DNA from: Bacteroidales bacterium UBA4363
GTDB lineage: Bacteria; Bacteroidota; Bacteroidia; Bacteroidales; Paludibacteraceae
Reading direction: 5' to 3'
Length of the DNA stretch: 64,000 nucleotides
NCBI GenBank assembly: GCA_002393965.1
Contig: DGSL01000019.1
Coordinates: 210 to 64,209 of the forward strand
Shown: positions 1 through 9,011 of the stretch, in pieces
How the letters are laid out: each line of letters begins with the position of its first letter
Position numbering within the stretch: the first letter of the stretch is position 1
Position numbers and translations under genes: made by a program
The notes under the pieces: generated by a model
Told to the model about the DNA's origin: nothing
Seen by the model: the letters and a program-made list of their open reading frames with translations, nothing else
Database searches by the model: none

Positions 1-110
1 GTTCTAAAATAGTCCCATAGGGACGACAGAACACAGGCAGGGACGAAGTAAAACGGAGTCCCTGCAAACTAACGTTCGACCAATCAGAACTCCGTAGGAG
101 CGTCACCCAT
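1..110. repeat. Short palindromes, REP-like, at window edge
   Basis: This non-coding stretch downstream of the last gene of the polysaccharide locus holds several short inverted repeats: GTCCC-ATA-GGGAC near 12-24, CAGGGAC paired with GTCCCTG near 38-64, and a CTCCGTAGGAG palindrome near 90-100. GTCCC/GGGAC and TCCGTAGGA-type palindromes are reminiscent of dispersed REP-like elements in Bacteroidetes. The block continues past the window edge, so its extent and any associated transposase gene cannot be seen. It could also serve as the transcription end of the locus. Confidence 0.35.
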
Positions 111-144
111 AAAACCAAATCCGTTTTTCCCCCCCTACTCGCCT

Positions 145-1017
145 CTAAAACAACGTATCCACATCCTCATATTCACGTGGACCAATAAGAGACTCCAGAC
201 TGGAAGCATCGAAAAACGTAGATCCGCTTTCAATCAACAGATCTTTCTGCGGATATGGGATAAAGGAAACTCCGGCACCATACTGCGATGCAACGACATG
301 TGCCACTTCTTCAAGCGAATGCGTTACACCGCCGATGTTAAACACCCGTCCACCGGACCCTTCATGCTCCGCTCCGGATACAATCTGTCCGCAGATATCT
401 CTCATGCTGGAAAACGTCCTGCGGATCAACCCGTCACCATAGAGCGTAATCATACCTTTTTCGGTCGCCTGACGAATCATGAAACCGATGGTGCCGAACG
501 AATAGTCACTGCTCAACATGTTTCCGAAAGGAACACAAATGCGGAAAACAACGTACGGTATGTCAAAACTGATGTTGTAAGCCTGAAGATATCCTTCACA
601 GGCCAGTTTGTTGACGGCATAAATGGTCTTGGTCTCCTTCTCTGCGTCCTCCTTCAACGCATGCTCCTGCCCCTTATACACCAGGCGGGTCGATGGAAAA
701 ACGACCTTGGGACGGTAAGGCGACTGGCGAATGGCATCTAGCACATTCAACATCCCCACCTCATTGATATCAACGTAACGGTCATAATGGTCAAATCCCG
801 CATAGGTCCCCGTCAACCCTGCAAACAGATACAGGAAATCCACGTCAAGGTCAATCTTCGCCACCTCATCCCGACGGGTCAAGTCACACTGGACATACCC
901 TGTCTCTTCGCATTTCACGACATCATACGACGCCACCTCATACCCACATCCACGCAGGTAATGGACTAAGTGTTTGCCTATATACCCTTTGGCTCCGATA
1001 ACTGCACACTTTCTCAT
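145..1017 (-). CDS. NAD-dependent epimerase/dehydratase (extended SDR), probable nucleotide-sugar 4-ketoreductase
   Basis: A 290-residue extended short-chain dehydrogenase. The Rossmann motif GAKGYIG is at residues 8-14, and the catalytic pair is Y133/K137 (YAVNK) with Ser/Thr at 109-110 (PSTRLVY). It is the last gene of the minus-strand glycan locus, 13 bp after a Gfo/Idh/MocA oxidoreductase that itself overlaps a hexose 2,3-dehydratase. In antibiotic deoxysugar pathways this trio corresponds to 2,3-dehydratase, 3-ketoreductase and 4-ketoreductase, so I infer that it reduces or epimerises C4 of a CDP-linked 2,6-dideoxy-4-ketohexose. The family assignment is secure; the substrate is inference from neighbours. 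Confidence 0.85.
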   Translation of the reverse strand: MRKCAVIGAKGYIGKHLVHYLRGCGYEVASYDVVKCEETGYVQCDLTRRDEVAKIDLDVDFLYLFAGLTGTYAGFDHYDRYVDINEVGMLNVLDAIRQSPYRPKVVFPSTRLVYKGQEHALKEDAEKETKTIYAVNKLACEGYLQAYNISFDIPYVVFRICVPFGNMLSSDYSFGTIGFMIRQATEKGMITLYGDGLIRRTFSSMRDICGQIVSGAEHEGSGGRVFNIGGVTHSLEEVAHVVASQYGAGVSFIPYPQKDLLIESGSTFFDASSLESLIGPREYEDVDTLF

Positions 1018-1030
1018 CCCAATCGTTTTT

Positions 1031-2002
1031 TTATTTTTGGCTCATGCGTTCGATATCGTCCAGTCCTCGGCTCTGGAAGAGAATATCGTCATACTGTTTC
1101 TCGCACTCTTCCTCGTTCACACACAGCGAATGAAATGTCTGCATCGCTGCCGCAAAATGGTTAAACGGGGCCACATCGACTGTTTTTCGGAAGTCTTGAC
1201 GCTCCAGCAGAATGTGCGTTTCTTCATTCGGTTTTGGCGTGAAGGCCCTCGGACAGGTCAGTTTACCCCGACTGCCCCATATTTCGTAATTGCACTGATA
1301 ATAGTTGTCAAAACCGAATGAGATGCTGGCACTGACGTTTCCCGCAATAGCAAATGCCGACCCATGGATACTGGTGCCTTTCTCGTTATAAAAAACATTC
1401 GATGCCTTCACGTCGAAGACGTTTCCCATCAGGAAGTTGATACAACGCCACACATATCCGGCAGCATCCTTCAACGCTCCACCTCCGACGACATTGTCGT
1501 AACGGAAGTTGTTGGGGTCTGCAAAGGGAGGAAATCCGAACGAGGCACGTATGACTCGAACGTCACCTATCTCTCCGTCCTTTATCATCTGCTTGACCAC
1601 CTCATGCTGCCGATGATACTGGAACATATAACCTTCCATCAGGGCCAGGTGCTTCTCCTTCGCCAAGGACACCATCTCTCCTGCCTCGTCAGCATGCATG
1701 GCAATCGACTTTTCAGCATAGACGTGCTTGCCCGACTCCAACGTTTTGATGATCCATTCCCGATGCAGACCAGTAGGAAGGGGCATGTAGATGGCATCAA
1801 TATCATCCCGCTCCAGTAGGGTGTCGTACCCTCCTATCGCCTCACATCCGAACTGACTGGCAAACTCACGTGCCTTCTCTTCCGTGCGACTGGCTATACC
1901 GACCAGTTCCCATTCTGTCGGCAAGGACTGAATGGCTGGAATCATTAGTCGCTGTGCAATATTCGCACAGCCCATTACGCCGATTCGTAATTGCTTATTC
2001 AT
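1031..2002 (-). CDS. Gfo/Idh/MocA family oxidoreductase, probable sugar 3-ketoreductase
   Basis: A 323-residue NAD(P)-dependent oxidoreductase with an N-terminal dinucleotide-binding motif (GVMGCANIA, residues 8-16). The family lysine appears in AEKSIAMH near residues 96-103; the usual EKP is EKS here. The C-terminal half has the expected alpha/beta substrate domain. Its start overlaps the end of the upstream 2,3-dehydratase gene by 4 bp, suggesting translational coupling. In oleandrose, urdamycin and similar pathways a 2,3-dehydratase is always followed by a 3-ketoreductase of this family, because the diketo intermediate is unstable. I infer the same role here: reduction of C3 of a 3,4-diketo-2,6-dideoxyhexose nucleotide. 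Confidence 0.85.
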   Translation of the reverse strand: MNKQLRIGVMGCANIAQRLMIPAIQSLPTEWELVGIASRTEEKAREFASQFGCEAIGGYDTLLERDDIDAIYMPLPTGLHREWIIKTLESGKHVYAEKSIAMHADEAGEMVSLAKEKHLALMEGYMFQYHRQHEVVKQMIKDGEIGDVRVIRASFGFPPFADPNNFRYDNVVGGGALKDAAGYVWRCINFLMGNVFDVKASNVFYNEKGTSIHGSAFAIAGNVSASISFGFDNYYQCNYEIWGSRGKLTCPRAFTPKPNEETHILLERQDFRKTVDVAPFNHFAAAMQTFHSLCVNEEECEKQYDDILFQSRGLDDIERMSQK

Positions 2003-3429
2003 TTTTTTGCATCATAAAACTGAATGGCCGACAACAGACTGCGGGCACCGATATTCAGATAGTTATTGTATGTTACAAAGTTCTGCAATTGGTTCAACGT
2101 CATCCAACAGTAGTTACGCTCTACCTCCAGCGGGAATTCCTCTCCCACTTCGACGATCATGTTCAGGTTCTGCTCCTTGAAGAAGCGACCGCCCTCCTCC
2201 GACTGATATGCCGAATACCATACCTGCTCTTCCTTTGCGTTCATGAAACACTCAAGATAAGGTATCGTATATTCATTCTGTCCCTTTCGGTAGTTGCCGG
2301 TCAGACACTGAACCGTCGGCGCCATCTCCAGAATGTCGAAATTACCCGGTTCCAGTTTGGCCTGTACCAGGAAATGATAGATGCCTTTGATCTTTTTCAC
2401 GAGGAAGCCCATCAGTCCCTCCTGCGCCGATTTTACCATCGGCTGACTCCACGTCGTGACCTCACGGTTACCTATGGACACGTCCACTCCGATCACCGAG
2501 AAGTATTTCTTCTGCTCGTGCTCGATGGTGTTGCCGTCATAGACCCAATGCCTCATTTCCGAGAGTCCGATCTTGTCCACCGATATCTCATACTCACATT
2601 TCAGCGAGGTAATCCAATGCAGGATTTCATTCAGGCTTCTGTAGTGGTTCTCACTGCTCAGGATGCTGTAGAAAAACGAGTCAGCACGGCTCTTGTCACT
2701 CAGATGACGGAATGCCGAAAGCAACAACAGGTCTTTCTCCGTATAGTCTCCGTACTGGATACAGGAGATCACAGTCCTTGAGTCCATGTTGATGACGTTC
2801 GGATAATTGAGCAACTCCTTGATCTGACCGAGAGTCACCCAGATGAAGTTGTCGTACATCGGCAGTTCTTTCTCTTCGGGGACCTCCACGATGATGTTAC
2901 GGTTCCGCTTCTGATAGAAACGCGCTCCTTGCTCACTCTGCAACTGGTCCACAAGGACTTCCACCTGTTTCTCTCCAGTGAAATACTCCAGATAACGAGG
3001 CGCACGCCCCTGATGAACACGCGTGTAGTTACTCTTCGTAGCCTGCAAGGTCGGCGAGAGCTGTACGACGTTCAGGTTCCCAGGTTCTATCTTCGCCTGC
3101 ATCAGAAAGTGGAGCACTCCATCCTTCTTCTGCACGATAAAACCCAAAAATCCGATTTCCGGTTGGTTGATGATGGGTTGGTCCCAGGTCGGCACTTTCC
3201 CGTAGTTCGTCTGAATACGAAGACCTTGTATGCTGAAAAACTTCCCGGTATCATGGGCGATGCGGTCATCCTTGTCGTTCCACCCTTTCAGGGTGGACAA
3301 CGGCACCTGTTTCAGTTCGTAGGCAATCTCATCGTTCTTCTGCTTCATCCAGGCAAGAATTTCGCCGGTCGTTATCTGCGTCCCGTGATGCAACGCCGAC
3401 ATCATGAAGTCTAATTTATGATTCTTCAT
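1999..3429 (-). CDS. NDP-hexose 2,3-dehydratase family protein
   Basis: A 476-residue protein built from two tandem copies of the hexose 2,3-dehydratase domain (TylX3/EvaA/OleV-like), at roughly residues 40-200 and 275-440. The repeats are recognisable from matching segments such as TWDQPIINQPE...GFLGFIV / TWSQPMVKSAQ...GLMGFLV and from QAKIEPGN / QAKLEPGN followed by (S/A)PT(L/V)Q. The family removes water across C2-C3 of NDP-4-keto-6-deoxyglucose, the committed step to 2-deoxygenated sugars. It is best known from antibiotic clusters and is unusual in a surface-glycan locus. Its downstream neighbours match the next two pathway steps. The donor nucleotide is probably CDP, given RfbF/RfbG in the same locus. 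Confidence 0.88.
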   Translation of the reverse strand: MKNHKLDFMMSALHHGTQITTGEILAWMKQKNDEIAYELKQVPLSTLKGWNDKDDRIAHDTGKFFSIQGLRIQTNYGKVPTWDQPIINQPEIGFLGFIVQKKDGVLHFLMQAKIEPGNLNVVQLSPTLQATKSNYTRVHQGRAPRYLEYFTGEKQVEVLVDQLQSEQGARFYQKRNRNIIVEVPEEKELPMYDNFIWVTLGQIKELLNYPNVINMDSRTVISCIQYGDYTEKDLLLLSAFRHLSDKSRADSFFYSILSSENHYRSLNEILHWITSLKCEYEISVDKIGLSEMRHWVYDGNTIEHEQKKYFSVIGVDVSIGNREVTTWSQPMVKSAQEGLMGFLVKKIKGIYHFLVQAKLEPGNFDILEMAPTVQCLTGNYRKGQNEYTIPYLECFMNAKEEQVWYSAYQSEEGGRFFKEQNLNMIVEVGEEFPLEVERNYCWMTLNQLQNFVTYNNYLNIGARSLLSAIQFYDAKK

Positions 3430-3447
3430 AAAGGTCTCTTTCTTATG

Positions 3448-4401
3448 TTATTCCTTTATTTTTTTTATATAGCCCATCCTCAAAAGGTCTTCCGACAATT
3501 GGGCGGACCACCGCTTTGTAGCCGCCTGGTTCATATGCACCGCCACACAGAAGTTGGCGGTGTCGTTACAGATGGTGTCATTGGTGTAGTTCAGATAGAC
3601 CGTACCGTACCGTTTGGCAATGCTGGCATAGTATGCGTCCAATTCTTTCCGCTTGTCATATTTCTTCGTGGCACCCACGTAGATAGGCGAATTGACCAGA
3701 ATGACCTTTATGCCTTCCTGATGACACTCCAGCATGTAGTCCTCAAAAAGTTTCATCGCCTCGCGGTCCATCTTACAAGGGATGACCGTCTGCTTGTTCA
3801 GGTTCTCAGGATTCCATGTCCCATGCTCCGGATAGTGACCCTTGTAGGCTGGACGTCTGAAGTGCTTGAGGTTGAAGAACTCGCAGAATCCATACTTAAT
3901 GACGGTCTGATAACCGAAGTAACGGTACATCGGAACGTGCAGGTCAAACCAGTTGTATCCGAACTGACTCAGTTCACGGCGCATCATCGGGTCATACACG
4001 GTATTGAACACCTGCTCCGACTCATGCTGGCTCTTGATGGTCATAGATGCCAGTGTTCCGTAGTCCACGTTGTGTATGATAATCTTCGGCAACGTATTGT
4101 TCTTTTTATACAACCGCCATTTCAGCAATTGTACGTTGATCGGATATCCTCCTATGCCGATGTTGTACGAGTCCACACCGCAGACCGAGTCGATCACTTG
4201 GGGATCATAATGCGAGAATCCACGCGAATTACCAAGTATCAATACATCATGGGTCATGCCTCCCCTGAGCATGTCACTCCACGACTGGAACCGATAGTCC
4301 AGCGTCTTGCGCAATCCGTAGCTGACAATGACGTCCATAAGGGCAGCCAGAAGAAACAACAAAAGGAAGAATACAGCAACTCTACGTAAAAATTTCATCA
4401 T
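3448..4401 (-). CDS. Membrane-anchored SGNH-like protein, partner of the MBOAT acyltransferase
   Basis: A 317-residue protein with one N-terminal membrane segment (about residues 8-26) and a periplasmic SGNH-hydrolase-like domain. The block I motif is GNS at residues 57-59 (LILGNSRGFSHYDP), and a late VHMN segment near residue 290 would supply the His. The Asp normally three residues before that His is not visible (FCVAVH). The gene sits 5 bp after an AlgI/DltB-type MBOAT gene. Such pairs O-acetylate exported polysaccharides: the MBOAT moves the acyl group across the membrane and the SGNH protein places it on the glycan. The DUF1574/AlgJ-like role is inferred. Confidence 0.7.
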   Translation of the reverse strand: MMKFLRRVAVFFLLLFLLAALMDVIVSYGLRKTLDYRFQSWSDMLRGGMTHDVLILGNSRGFSHYDPQVIDSVCGVDSYNIGIGGYPINVQLLKWRLYKKNNTLPKIIIHNVDYGTLASMTIKSQHESEQVFNTVYDPMMRRELSQFGYNWFDLHVPMYRYFGYQTVIKYGFCEFFNLKHFRRPAYKGHYPEHGTWNPENLNKQTVIPCKMDREAMKLFEDYMLECHQEGIKVILVNSPIYVGATKKYDKRKELDAYYASIAKRYGTVYLNYTNDTICNDTANFCVAVHMNQAATKRWSAQLSEDLLRMGYIKKIKE

Positions 4402-4406
4402 GGCAT

Positions 4407-5837
4407 TTAGAATTGAAAGTAGATGAAGTTCTCTGCATGACCGCCAAAGCAGATGATATCAACACACAGGAGCAGATAGGCTCCCCAACGTAATGCGATG
4501 CCGTGCGGCTTGGCAAACGAAAGTCCGAACTGCTGCTTGCGGTGTATCCACTCGACAAATATCAACAGCAGGATGTTGGCGAACAGGATGGTCTTTCCTT
4601 GTATGTCCGGCATGGTGAACAGACTGAACGAACATACTCCGGATAGGTATTCAACCGCCTGCGCCAGACTGTCCGCACGAAAGATGATCCATCCTATCGT
4701 GACAAGCAGGAAAGTACAGCACATGATTACCAGCTCCCGAACCGAAGGTAACTTTCTGCCTTCAGCAATGGTCGTGTCTTTATAGTTGGTTCCTCCGAAG
4801 AGGAGCGACGGGAAGAACAACAAAGCATGATAGAATCCCCATACGATGTAGGTCCAGTTCGCTCCATGCCATAGACCGCTGACACCAAACACAACGAGTG
4901 TGTTGCGAATCACCTTTGCCTTCGAACAACGGCTGCCTCCCAGTGGAAAATAGATATAGTCTCTGAACCATGTCAGCAACGACATGTGCCACCGCCGCCA
5001 GAATTCCTGTACGTTACGACTGAAATAGGGTACGTTGAAGTTCTGACGCAAACGGATACCGAACAACTTGCCACAACCGATGGCAACGTCAGAATAGCCG
5101 GAAAAGTCCCCGTAGATCTGAAAGGAGAAAAGGACTGCCACGAGCAATAACGTACTACCCGAAGCTGTGGATAAATCCGCCCAGGTCTTATCAACGAACA
5201 ATGCGCAGTTGTCGGCTATGACGATTTTCTTAAACAATCCCCACAACATCTGCCGGCAACCGTCCACCGACTGGGCATAGTCGAATTTCCGCTGCTTGGC
5301 AAACTGCGGCAAAAGGTTGGTGGCTCGCTCGATAGGTCCCGCCACCAGTTGAGGGAAGAAACTGACATAGGCAAAGAATTGGACGACATCCCTCGTTGCC
5401 TTCATCTGGCCGCGATAGACGTCGATGCTGTAACTCAGAGCCTGAAACGTATAGAAACTGATTCCCACTGGCAGAATGATGCGAAGCAACAGACTGTCTG
5501 TCGCCACACCAAATAACTCGCCGAACGAACTGACGAAAAAATCATAGTACTTGAATACACCTAATATCAAAAGGTTGACAACGATGTTCACACCGGCTGT
5601 CACCCTGGCTTTCCTCTTGTTATCAGCGTATTTCTCAATGAGAAGTCCACTCCCCCAACTGCACAACGACGTGAATGCAATCAGGAACAGGAACCTGTAG
5701 TCCCACCATCCGTAGAAAACATACGAGACAACAACGACAAACAGATTCTGAACCTTCAGGTTCCTGTTGAATACAAACCAGTATAACAGGAACACAATAG
5801 GAAGAAAAAAGGCAAATTGTATGGAATTAAACGACAT
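4407..5837 (-). CDS. MBOAT family O-acyltransferase (AlgI/DltB-like)
   Basis: A 476-residue polytopic membrane protein. Hallmarks of AlgI/PatA-type MBOAT enzymes are present in order: YGWWD near 42-46, LPVGISFYTFQALSY near 122-136, GPIERATNLLPQ near 167-178, YGDFSGYSD near 242-250, the RRWHMSLLTW segment with H284, and the SGLWHGANW motif with the invariant catalytic His at 324. It probably O-acetylates the exported polysaccharide of this locus together with the SGNH-like protein encoded 5 bp downstream. The 142 bp upstream (5838-5979) are AT-rich and hold no gene I can recognise, so an internal promoter could lie there. Confidence 0.92.
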   Translation of the reverse strand: MSFNSIQFAFFLPIVFLLYWFVFNRNLKVQNLFVVVVSYVFYGWWDYRFLFLIAFTSLCSWGSGLLIEKYADNKRKARVTAGVNIVVNLLILGVFKYYDFFVSSFGELFGVATDSLLLRIILPVGISFYTFQALSYSIDVYRGQMKATRDVVQFFAYVSFFPQLVAGPIERATNLLPQFAKQRKFDYAQSVDGCRQMLWGLFKKIVIADNCALFVDKTWADLSTASGSTLLLVAVLFSFQIYGDFSGYSDVAIGCGKLFGIRLRQNFNVPYFSRNVQEFWRRWHMSLLTWFRDYIYFPLGGSRCSKAKVIRNTLVVFGVSGLWHGANWTYIVWGFYHALLFFPSLLFGGTNYKDTTIAEGRKLPSVRELVIMCCTFLLVTIGWIIFRADSLAQAVEYLSGVCSFSLFTMPDIQGKTILFANILLLIFVEWIHRKQQFGLSFAKPHGIALRWGAYLLLCVDIICFGGHAENFIYFQF

Positions 5838-5979
5838 GTCCTATACTATATATTTCGTTATCCTCATTTTTTCTTATTATCACCCGGCTTTCACAATCCT
5901 TTCTAAAACCAGCGAATGCCTGATAAGCAAATAAAAACATATAAATATAACCATATTATTCTGTTTATTGGCACAGGTG

Positions 5980-7587
5980 CTATCGGGTCTCATAAAGATT
6001 GTCCGTTCGCTTGACGAGTTTTTCTTCTGCCACAAACTGATCTAATATCCACTGACTCCTCTCCGTCATGGCAAGCAGGAAGAATTTTCCTCCGGGCTTT
6101 TCTTTTTTCATTTGCTCGATTACGCCCTGGATTTGTTCCGAATCGTTGGTCTCGACCGTCAGGTATTCTATGACCGACCCACCCTTCCTCAGGGTATAAT
6201 GGACGCTACACGGCTGCTCTCTTTCTCCTCCTTCCTTGTATTCATACCCCTGTTCCAGGTATCTTCGTTGCAGATAGTAACTGGCTCCCCAGTTGAAACC
6301 TATAAGTGTGTATGACGATTCTTTCCTTAGACAGTTCCACGTCTCTTCCCTTCGCTGATCTTGCGCTTTCTTGTATTCGTGCACGAACCACGGATAGAAC
6401 ACTTGTCCGCCCAGCGTCATCATCTCATCTGCCGTCGGGACCATCTGACCGGCCCCCACTCCTATTTCAATGCCATACTTCGTCCAAGGTTCCTTGACCA
6501 ATGGGACAAAAGGCCCCACTTTCTTCTCGTCTGCCGTCGGCACGTTCTTCCAGGGACGGACAGGATCGTCCACGCGTACGGATATTGTCATCAGCAATGT
6601 CAATATAATACAGAGTGCCATAGCAAGCGTTTTACGTCCGCTCATTTTTTCATGGATCCATACGATGGCTGTCGAGGTGGCAACGGCAATGAACGGCAAC
6701 AGGTACAGATAGTGCTTGGCTGCCGAACCCGTATTCCGCATGACATAGTGCACGATAAGAAGTGGCAATAGTGTCAGCAGGAAAAGCAGAATCTGTTTTC
6801 GTTTCAACAACAGCAGCAGACCGATTGGCATTAAAACGAAGTTGACAATATAATAAAACACGAGAACGACCGCACCGACATGGGACGCATAGGCCCCGCT
6901 TTCGGCATTGGATTGCCACGAGGAGAAAATCGAAAGAGGATTACCACCCATCAGACAATAGCCACCGTACGTAAGACCTACGACTCCGACAGCTATACAG
7001 CCCGTCTTCCACACGGCCCTTCCGAAGGTCTCTCCCTGTTGCATCAGGAGTAGCAAGACAACGGGATAGACCATCAGGACATCCAGTCGGAAGAGCGGAG
7101 CAATACCCAACAGGAATACTGTGACAATATATCTCTTCCTGTTCAGACACAACAGCCCCGCTACCAACAACAGAACGGCAAAGATGGCAGTGGACGGCAC
7201 GGTGGCTATGGCAGCTGTTTCCGGAAGGAAAAAGAAAGCTAATAGGATGACTTCCTTTCGGATTCCGGTCAGTTCGGACACTAATTGAACGGACAGCACG
7301 ACGAATACAACCGTGCTCAGCGCACAAAGCAACAGGTATATTTGCTCAACATCCCAAAACCACAACAGCTTTGCAGCTCCATAGAGCAGGTAGGAAACGG
7401 CTGGCTGCATGTCATAGGCGTAGGCAATGGGCGGCGGCAACTCAAGACCGTTGTTCAGCATTATCTGCACACCCATCAGCGTGCATGGCGAATCCGTTTC
7501 AAAGTTGACCAAAGGGAAAACACCAACTCCCATCCACAGCACATAAAGTGCAAACAATACCAGATATGTCGTGTTTGTTTTTTTCAT
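5980..7587 (-). CDS. Polytopic membrane protein, GT-C-like glycosyltransferase
   Basis: A 535-residue protein with about ten hydrophobic helices in the first 340 residues, followed by a soluble C-terminal domain of roughly 190 residues. The first loop carries acidic residues just after helix 1 (NFETDSP), the place where GT-C enzymes of the ArnT/PMT (GT39) type keep catalytic Asp/Glu. Length and layout fit a lipid-phosphosugar-dependent glycosyltransferase. It lies 3 bp from the next membrane protein gene, so the two are probably co-translated. The acceptor and sugar are unknown. A polymerase (Wzy) role is less likely, because the locus exports through an ABC transporter. Confidence 0.6.
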   Translation of the reverse strand: MKKTNTTYLVLFALYVLWMGVGVFPLVNFETDSPCTLMGVQIMLNNGLELPPPIAYAYDMQPAVSYLLYGAAKLLWFWDVEQIYLLLCALSTVVFVVLSVQLVSELTGIRKEVILLAFFFLPETAAIATVPSTAIFAVLLLVAGLLCLNRKRYIVTVFLLGIAPLFRLDVLMVYPVVLLLLMQQGETFGRAVWKTGCIAVGVVGLTYGGYCLMGGNPLSIFSSWQSNAESGAYASHVGAVVLVFYYIVNFVLMPIGLLLLLKRKQILLFLLTLLPLLIVHYVMRNTGSAAKHYLYLLPFIAVATSTAIVWIHEKMSGRKTLAMALCIILTLLMTISVRVDDPVRPWKNVPTADEKKVGPFVPLVKEPWTKYGIEIGVGAGQMVPTADEMMTLGGQVFYPWFVHEYKKAQDQRREETWNCLRKESSYTLIGFNWGASYYLQRRYLEQGYEYKEGGEREQPCSVHYTLRKGGSVIEYLTVETNDSEQIQGVIEQMKKEKPGGKFFLLAMTERSQWILDQFVAEEKLVKRTDNLYETR

Positions 7588-7590
7588 CGT

Positions 7591-9006
7591 TTAGATCATT
7601 TCATGACCCGTCAGTTTGAAGACATTCCACCCGATTACCATAAGGGCTATCAGGAATAGATAAGGTAGATACCACGCCTTCATTCTTTTATCTATCTGCG
7701 TGATGCCGAAACCGGCAAGAATTACAAAGACCGGCAACGAGGGGAAATGGAAGCGTTCTGATACGGCAAAGGAGGAGAAGGCAATAATGCCAAGGTACGA
7801 AAAGAGGAATAGCAACAGCAGAAGGTGACGACGGAAACTCCTGTATCGGAAGATAAGAAGGAACAATGCCACATACACAAAGAATCCCAACACCTGCTTC
7901 TCCAGATACCCTCCGTTCTGATACATCTGGTTCTGTTGCGTCTCCACATTCACAAAGGTCGGCAGTGGAATGGTGAGAATGGCTGGGGCAAATATGGCAC
8001 CCGTACCGTAGGTGGCAAGTTTGTTTCCGTTGATGCGGTTCGCCCGGTAGTTCATCTGGTTGATCTGGTTACTCTGCCGGTTCTCCCACAGGACATTCAC
8101 CTCTTCCGATATACTTCCCGAAAACAAGAAAATGGCAGAGATTCCCATGAAAACACCCACCACCACTCTGTTCTTCCATTTCATCACTCTACCCTCTGCA
8201 AACAGAAGAGCACCGAAAAACGACATCCATAGCGAGGCACCCAGTGCCGTCCGGAAAAGAAACAGCAGACCACCGGCAAAGACAGGAAGGATCATGTCCT
8301 TCGGCTGCAGGTTCTCTGCTCGTAGGGCATAGTCGGCTCGCTCCAGGAAAAGGGAGACCAGAAACGTCATTTCCATCTCTTTGAGCGACAGTCCGCAGTA
8401 ATAGATGAAATTATGGAGCAATACGGCTATGACAGCAGCATAGCGTGCCGGAAGTTCACCGAAGTTTCGCTGGGCTAACTTATACACCAGCACACACATG
8501 TATGCGCTTAACAAGGCGGAGACCAAGCGGGGTACGATGATATTACTTCCCGTAATCAGGTAGATCAGGGCAATGTAAAGCACATGTCCCATATCCGACC
8601 AGGCAATGCGAAACACTTCCCTCGCATAATCCAGATTGGATAACGTGGGTAGATTTCCGAATTCTTCCCCTACACTCGTGTAGAAATGAGCATCTCCCGC
8701 ATCGAATTCAAAAGGCTCCCCAGTGTAATATGTGTACATTGCATACGAGATAAATACGTATGCAAGACGGATGAAGAGAGCTGTACCGAAAACAGTCCGT
8801 TTGAAACTTTTTTCTGGCAGTGTCTGCCATGCCGACATCAGACGGGGTAGCAACAGAAAGAAGAACAACGTCTGGACTGCACCGCTGACCATCCACTGCA
8901 GAGGCATTACATGATTGATATACAACGCACTGATAATGATCAGTACAACGAAGTACAATCCGATGGCCTGTGTCGTATAATCACTTATAAGCGGCTTTTT
9001 CAGCAT
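7591..9006 (-). CDS. Polytopic membrane protein, GT-C-like
   Basis: A 471-residue integral membrane protein with about eleven predicted hydrophobic segments. The first large loop contains an acidic cluster (EFDAGDAHFYTSVGEE, about residues 99-114), and the later segment resembles GT39/PMT-family proteins (LYIALIYLITGSN, then the helix pair after RNFGELPARYAA). The gene lies between a GT4 enzyme and a second GT-C-like protein. It may add a side-branch sugar on the periplasmic face. I cannot assign a substrate. A Wzy-type polymerase is the main alternative and cannot be excluded from sequence inspection. Confidence 0.55.
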   Translation of the reverse strand: MLKKPLISDYTTQAIGLYFVVLIIISALYINHVMPLQWMVSGAVQTLFFFLLLPRLMSAWQTLPEKSFKRTVFGTALFIRLAYVFISYAMYTYYTGEPFEFDAGDAHFYTSVGEEFGNLPTLSNLDYAREVFRIAWSDMGHVLYIALIYLITGSNIIVPRLVSALLSAYMCVLVYKLAQRNFGELPARYAAVIAVLLHNFIYYCGLSLKEMEMTFLVSLFLERADYALRAENLQPKDMILPVFAGGLLFLFRTALGASLWMSFFGALLFAEGRVMKWKNRVVVGVFMGISAIFLFSGSISEEVNVLWENRQSNQINQMNYRANRINGNKLATYGTGAIFAPAILTIPLPTFVNVETQQNQMYQNGGYLEKQVLGFFVYVALFLLIFRYRSFRRHLLLLLFLFSYLGIIAFSSFAVSERFHFPSLPVFVILAGFGITQIDKRMKAWYLPYLFLIALMVIGWNVFKLTGHEMI

Positions 9007-9011
9007 GGCTT

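Noticed and set aside
298..741. Plus-strand open frame inside the SDR gene
   Set aside because: Shadow of the minus-strand epimerase gene; no family features, and similar long shadows occur opposite most genes of this locus.
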